Source of the DNA: an uncultured Clostridia bacterium
Lineage (GTDB): Bacteria > Bacillota > Clostridia > Oscillospirales > Ruminococcaceae
Direction of reading: 5' to 3'
Length of the DNA: 7,805 nt
NCBI GenBank assembly: GCA_947175045.1
Contig: CAMWLH010000087.1
Span: 1-7,805 of the forward strand
Below the pieces are notes generated by a model. That model worked only from the letters and a program-made list of their open reading frames with translations. It had not been told where the DNA came from and made no database searches. This document shows, piece after piece, positions 4,212 through 7,805 of the stretch; the first letter of the stretch is position 1, and every line of letters begins with the position of its first letter. The position numbers and the translations under genes were made by a program.

Positions 4212-5231
4212 ATGAAACAAGCCAAACTTTTATCGATTTTCTTTGCTCTGATCCTGTTGTCGGGCTGCGCCTCTGACGGCGTATCCGATTTCTCTGCGGG
4301 GGAAACCGCGGGCATATATGAGGGCGAATTTAAGATATGGGATGCGGAAACGGTAAGGAGCCTTTTCCTTCCTGATTTTGACAGTCTTTCCGAGGAGGAT
4401 TTTACAGAATTTCTGGAGGAAGATTCAAGCGTCAGAATCAAGGACGGCATGCACAACACATATTTTCTTTATGAAACCGTTGATGACAGAGAACTGTTCT
4501 TTGACGCGGGAGTGATCATGTATGATGACGGAGCTTTGGAAAATTACAGGCAATATCTGAATTATGGCAACATTGCCGCAAATTACACCGAGGAGAGAAT
4601 GCGAGAGGCTTATCCGTTAAAGGAAATAGAGGGCTTGTCCTCGGAGGAAGCCCTGAAAATGGCACAGGATATAATAGACAGTCTGGAGATATCCGACCTT
4701 GCGGAGCCGCAGATATATACATGCACCGGTACCGTAATGTATGACGATCTTGCATTTAGCTACCCCAATCTCGAGGTGCCGGAAGGAATTCCGGATAAGG
4801 ATGTTTACTATATATACTATCCGGGTGCTTTTGAGGGACATAAATTCCCGACCGAAACCACCACATGGTTTAAAAATCGGGATTATGAGGGATTTTACAG
4901 TATTGCCGAATTTATTATTTCTACGGACGGATTAGAGCATTTCTACACGGACTATATATCGGAAAACCGCAAAGTCGACGAATGCACCATATGCACCAAG
5001 AGCGAAGCGGCGGAGACAATACAAAATTCCATAGGCAGAGCAAAAGAGGAGGGCGAGGTAAGTTTCTCCGATGGTGTGCTTACATATGTGAGCGACGGTG
5101 ACATAGAAACGGGAACGAACAAATTTTATCCCGCGTGGCAGTTTCTGAAAACCGTTGATTACGAGGATGGCAGCGGACAATTCAACAGATTTTATTACGT
5201 CAACGCGGCGACAGGAGATCTGATGGATTGA
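4212..5231 (+). CDS. Exported lipoprotein, 339 aa, first gene of the ABC operon
   Basis: ATG 4212 has AAAGG (4201-4205) six bases upstream. The N-terminus is a type II signal peptide: MKQAKLLSIFFALILLSGC with lipobox LLSGC, so Cys19 is the lipidated residue and the protein is anchored outside the membrane. The mature part is strongly acidic. A helix LSSEEALKMAQDIIDSL (about 143-159) and a second TKSEAAETIQNSI (about 263-275), the latter followed by YPAWQFLKTVDYEDGSG and a closing strand FYYVNAATGDLMD, are reminiscent of PepSY-like or YycH/I-like repeats in Gram-positive extracytoplasmic proteins. This is a loose resemblance, not a firm assignment. It lies 32 bp ahead of the first permease gene, so it is most likely a surface partner, substrate-capture or immunity-type component of the transporter. 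No catalytic motif is apparent. Confidence 0.85.
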   Translation: MKQAKLLSIFFALILLSGCASDGVSDFSAGETAGIYEGEFKIWDAETVRSLFLPDFDSLSEEDFTEFLEEDSSVRIKDGMHNTYFLYETVDDRELFFDAGVIMYDDGALENYRQYLNYGNIAANYTEERMREAYPLKEIEGLSSEEALKMAQDIIDSLEISDLAEPQIYTCTGTVMYDDLAFSYPNLEVPEGIPDKDVYYIYYPGAFEGHKFPTETTTWFKNRDYEGFYSIAEFIISTDGLEHFYTDYISENRKVDECTICTKSEAAETIQNSIGRAKEEGEVSFSDGVLTYVSDGDIETGTNKFYPAWQFLKTVDYEDGSGQFNRFYYVNAATGDLMD

Positions 5232-5263
5232 TGTGTAAGAAAGCTTATGATAGGGGGAATTAA

Positions 5264-6034
5264 ATGAAGCTCACATTCGTTTATTTCAAGAGGGTTTTCA
5301 GCTCTCCCGTTTTTTACGTTTCGATACTGTGTATAGCCGCGCTTGTCTGGTGGGGAATGTGCGCGTTTGCTTACACGTCGATAATATCCTCCATATTTAT
5401 ATGGAAACAATTTGGATTTATTAACTATTTCTATTTTATGTTAGAGGTTGGCACATACAGAAAACTTATCATGCTTTTTGCGTCTCTTCCGTTTGCCGCG
5501 GAGTTCAGCCGGGAATTCAGACAGAATTGTTCAAAATATATTATCTCCCGCTCCTCCATAAGCTCATATTTGATAACTCACGGTGTAATGTGCTTTTTTA
5601 TTACGTTCCTTACCGCGTTCGTAGGTATGATGCTCTGTACGGGAATAATAGGAACCTTTGCTCCGGTTGGCGATATAAGCGACATTACCCTGTTTACTGA
5701 CATTGATAAAACCGGTTGGCTTTACATAACATACAAATGCTTTCATTTTGCGGTCAGTCTCGGTGCGTGGTCGGTATCGGGCACAGCTTTATCCGCGATA
5801 TTCCCCGACACTTTTGTGGCAGTATGCACTCCGCTTATTATGAGCTATATTCTGGAATTTGTATCCGTCAGAGTAGACTTTCTTCCAAACCTCCACGATC
5901 TATGCAGAAGTCATGCTGATATCTCGGACAATCCCTTTATCCGCTCGGCGTATATCGTTTTTGTATTCGCGATGTTGGCACTAGGCTTCGGTATAATATT
6001 CTTTTTTGCGGCAAAAAGGAGGCTGAGAGAATGA
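5264..6034 (+). CDS. ABC-2-type membrane permease subunit (first of two)
   Basis: ATG 5264 preceded by AGGGGGA (5252-5258) five bases upstream. The 256-aa product has about six hydrophobic segments: roughly 16-38, 65-82 (weak), 103-133, 160-182, 183-203 and 228-250. It ends in a basic tail AAKRRLRE. The order (short N-terminal basic segment, TM1, long extracytoplasmic loop, TM2-TM6) fits ABC-2-type export permeases, as in bacteriocin-immunity and antibiotic-export systems. The next gene starts within its stop (ATGA, 6031-6034), implying translational coupling and equal stoichiometry with the second permease. Assignment relies on topology and the ATPase two genes downstream; sequence motifs in such permeases are weak. 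Confidence 0.8.
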   Translation: MKLTFVYFKRVFSSPVFYVSILCIAALVWWGMCAFAYTSIISSIFIWKQFGFINYFYFMLEVGTYRKLIMLFASLPFAAEFSREFRQNCSKYIISRSSISSYLITHGVMCFFITFLTAFVGMMLCTGIIGTFAPVGDISDITLFTDIDKTGWLYITYKCFHFAVSLGAWSVSGTALSAIFPDTFVAVCTPLIMSYILEFVSVRVDFLPNLHDLCRSHADISDNPFIRSAYIVFVFAMLALGFGIIFFFAAKRRLRE

Positions 6035-6897
6035 GAAACGTCAAATGTGTGCTTAGTATTCTTAAACAAGACCTTCGCAAATGGACTGAGGATTACAGGT
6101 TGCGGATGGTCGCGCTGCTGATAATTGTGCTGTGTATAGACAACGCTCACGGAGTGGCTATGGCGGCAGAATATTACGGCACCAAAAGCTCGATATGGAC
6201 ATTCCCGTTTATTTACAGTCAGCACCATATGAAACTGCTGTTCACTTTCCCGCTGATACTGCTTTTCTGCAACGCTCCGTTTGTGGACAATAATAAACTG
6301 ATGATACTATCACGCACGGGAGGGCGGCGGTATCTTATAGGTCAAATTCTCTACATCGCGGCAGCAAGCTTTATTTACTATCTGTTCATATGGCTGTGTA
6401 CGATCATTACAACACTTCCAAACGCAGAGCTGGCACACGATTGGGGAGATATTCTGTACACCGTCTCATACTGCTCTACCATCATATATAATGATGACGT
6501 TAGCTTCTTTGACGTGTCGGGGTATGTGCTTAATAACTATACTCCGATAGCCGCCTGCTTGTATACGGTTTTAATGTCCTGGCTCAATGCTGTTATGATG
6601 GGAATGATAATCTTTGCAAGTAATATTTTTTCTCCTGTAAAATATCTCGGAATAAGCATATGTGGGGGGCTGATATGTTTAAGCAACCTTATCATAAACG
6701 AGGGTACGGGTTGGGTGTACCAATACTGGTTCTCGCCCGTATCCTGGAACACCATAAATGTTTCGGGAATAAAGGGTCCCACCGGGAATCCGCATATGAG
6801 CTACTGTATTGCTGTCTATGCCTCGGTGATAGTCCTTCTGGGTGCTGCCGTAATAATTTTCGGCAAGAGGAAGATCCTTAAAATGGAGGTATCGTAA
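6031..6897 (+). CDS. ABC-2-type membrane permease subunit (second of two)
   Basis: ATG 6031 overlaps the previous stop (ATGA), with AAAGGAGG (6015-6022) eight bases upstream. The 288-aa product has hydrophobic spans near 24-45, 69-85, 106-130, 171-196, 205-222 and 257-279, ending GKRKILKMEVS. Between TM2 and TM3 lies NKLMILSRTGGRRYLIGQIL, a cytoplasmic loop with a basic RTGGRR turn. A similar 'R-x-G-R-x-x-Y/W' element occurs in many ABC-2 permeases at the ATPase contact region. A long soluble loop (about 131-168) separates TM3 and TM4. It probably pairs with the upstream 256-aa protein as a heterodimer. Its own stop overlaps the ATPase start by one base. Confidence 0.82.
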   Translation: MRNVKCVLSILKQDLRKWTEDYRLRMVALLIIVLCIDNAHGVAMAAEYYGTKSSIWTFPFIYSQHHMKLLFTFPLILLFCNAPFVDNNKLMILSRTGGRRYLIGQILYIAAASFIYYLFIWLCTIITTLPNAELAHDWGDILYTVSYCSTIIYNDDVSFFDVSGYVLNNYTPIAACLYTVLMSWLNAVMMGMIIFASNIFSPVKYLGISICGGLICLSNLIINEGTGWVYQYWFSPVSWNTINVSGIKGPTGNPHMSYCIAVYASVIVLLGAAVIIFGKRKILKMEVS

Positions 6898-7538
6898 TGG
6901 AATATATAATCAGCGTGACAAACGCCTGCAAGCAATTCAAAGAAAACAAGGCTCTGGACAACGTAAATCTTTACGTGGAAAAGGGAAAAACTCTCGGGCT
7001 TATCGGGCGCAACGGAAGCGGAAAAACGGTACTGATGAAATGTATATGCGGGCTTATGCCGCTGACCTCCGGTGAAATCCGGGTGTGGGACAAAAGAGTC
7101 GGCAAGGACGTGGAAATACCGCCGAATGTGGGAGTAATAATCGAAACGCCGGGCTTCCTCTCAAATTTCAGCGGATACAATAATCTGAAATTCCTCGCGG
7201 ACGTAAGCGGAAAGGCGGACAAGGCAGCGATCCGCACCGCTATCGCCAAGGTGGGTCTTGACCCCGACAGCAAAAAGCATGTCGGAAAATATTCACTTGG
7301 TATGAGACAGCGGCTCGGACTGGCACAGGCGATCATGGAAAATCCCGATCTGCTGATACTGGACGAGCCGATGAACGGGCTGGATAAAAACGGCGTTGGG
7401 GATATGCGGCAATATCTGCTCGATCTAAAAGCGCAAGGCAAAACTATCCTCATAGCGTCACACTCCGCGGAGGATATTGAAGTTTTATGCGACTCCGTGT
7501 GCGAGATGGATAAGGGCGTTTTAACAATGTTATCCTAA
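6897..7538 (+). CDS. ABC transporter ATPase subunit, 213 aa
   Basis: ATG 6897 overlaps the permease stop (TAATG) and has GGAGG about seven bases upstream. All nucleotide-binding motifs are present: aromatic F14 in the A-loop region, Walker A GRNGSGKT (37-44), Q-loop region GVIIETPGFL (79-88), where Glu83 replaces the usual Gln, signature YSLGMRQR (132-139), Walker B LLILDEP (152-158), D-loop GLD (161-163) and switch His189 in IASHS. Glu in place of Q plus a SLGMRQR signature is typical of the BcrA/DrrA-like branch that drives ABC-2 permeases in drug, bacteriocin and lantibiotic export or self-protection. At 213 aa it lacks the C-terminal extension found in some relatives but is complete. It powers the two preceding membrane subunits. 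Confidence 0.95.
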   Translation: MEYIISVTNACKQFKENKALDNVNLYVEKGKTLGLIGRNGSGKTVLMKCICGLMPLTSGEIRVWDKRVGKDVEIPPNVGVIIETPGFLSNFSGYNNLKFLADVSGKADKAAIRTAIAKVGLDPDSKKHVGKYSLGMRQRLGLAQAIMENPDLLILDEPMNGLDKNGVGDMRQYLLDLKAQGKTILIASHSAEDIEVLCDSVCEMDKGVLTMLS

Positions 7539-7548
7539 AATTGGGAAT

Positions 7549-7563
7549 TAAGGCAACACTGCA
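7549..7563 (+). repeat. Direct repeat copy 1 (TAAGGCAACACTGCA)
   Basis: 14 of 15 bases match the copy at 7714-7728, same orientation, 165 bp apart. It begins 10 bp after the ATPase stop. A shorter match (ACTAAGGCA) recurs at 7764-7772. It may be a decayed element end. Confidence 0.5.
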
Positions 7564-7659
7564 GTATTGGCTTTGCCGTATTGGTTTCAGGATAAATTAT
7601 GAAAGCTTCTGCGTTGCATATATTTCTGATCTTTTTATTATACGGTTCAGCCTACTTTC

Positions 7660-7690
7660 TACGGCGGTTTAACAATCGCCGTATTTTATT
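7660..7690 (+). terminator. Rho-independent terminator downstream of the ABC operon
   Basis: Stem TACGGCG (7660-7666) / CGCCGTA (7677-7683), 10-nt loop, then TTTTATT. It is 121 bp after the ATPase stop, with no gene between, so it is the likely end of the operon transcript. Confidence 0.75.
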
Positions 7691-7713
7691 GAGTTGATTA
7701 GTTGAGTTACAAC

Positions 7714-7728
7714 TAAGGCAACACCGCA
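7714..7728 (+). repeat. Direct repeat copy 2 (TAAGGCAACACCGCA)
   Basis: Second copy of the repeat at 7549-7563, with one C/T difference. It lies just after the operon terminator and just before an open frame that runs off the window, a position that would suit the end of a mobile element. Confidence 0.5.
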
Positions 7729-7730
7729 CA

Positions 7731-7805
7731 ATGGCGTCAAAAACCGCCGACCCAAATAAAAGCACTAAGGCAGAGTACAGCATTGCTAAATTATGTTCGC
7801 AAGGC
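7731..7805 (+). CDS. Possible start of a gene running off the right edge
   Basis: ATG 7731 opens a frame of 25 codons (MASKTADPNKSTKAEYSIAK then LCSQG) that is uninterrupted to the end of the window. The only Shine-Dalgarno-like bases (AAGG, 7715-7718) are 12 nt upstream and lie inside the repeat, so initiation is doubtful. No family is recognisable. Confidence 0.25.
   Translation, partial: MASKTADPNKSTKAEYSIAKLCSQG

Noticed and set aside
1..7805. CRISPR array, complete tRNA or rRNA gene
   Set aside because: No regularly spaced repeat units and no full cloverleaf or rRNA signature were seen on either strand.

Overview
The window looks like chromosome from a gut-type Clostridia bacterium, probably Oscillospiraceae/Ruminococcus-like. 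This is inferred from Gram-positive Shine-Dalgarno sites (AAAGGAGG type), a lipobox lipoprotein, mixed GC content and the gene families present; no rRNA or housekeeping marker confirms it. The left half is a scrapyard of mobile DNA. The right half is a compact export operon.

Left region (1-1511): a short phage-type gene cassette. It holds the tail of an upstream gene, a 154-aa Pro/Gln-rich protein, a 31-aa micro-gene and a 102-aa protein, closed by a strong terminator. The first and second complete genes are separated by the 3' part of a dead IS110-family transposase on the minus strand.

Middle (1512-3583): about 370 bp of AT-rich noncoding DNA with a large inverted repeat and a tRNA-acceptor-like 14-mer. 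Next is a structurally complete 842-bp IS5-family element (1887-2728) with 15-bp inverted repeats, TAA target duplication and a perfect TTGACA-17-TATAAT promoter. Its transposase carries an amber codon and needs a frameshift. To its right are a 5'-truncated fragment of a DUF4367-like protein and, behind an extended -10 promoter, a secreted-protein gene broken by an amber codon and a one-base deletion.

Right (3692-7538): an intact secreted protein of 144 aa, a GC-rich hairpin, then a tightly packed operon. The operon encodes a 339-aa lipoprotein, two ABC-2-type membrane proteins (ATGA overlap) and an ABC ATPase (TAATG overlap). The layout suggests the lipoprotein and transporter act together at the membrane, possibly exporting or protecting against a product linked to the small secreted proteins. 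That link is inference. A terminator follows at 7660-7690. The last 260 bp carry copies of a TAAGGCAACAC repeat and an open frame running off the edge, perhaps the start of another mobile element.
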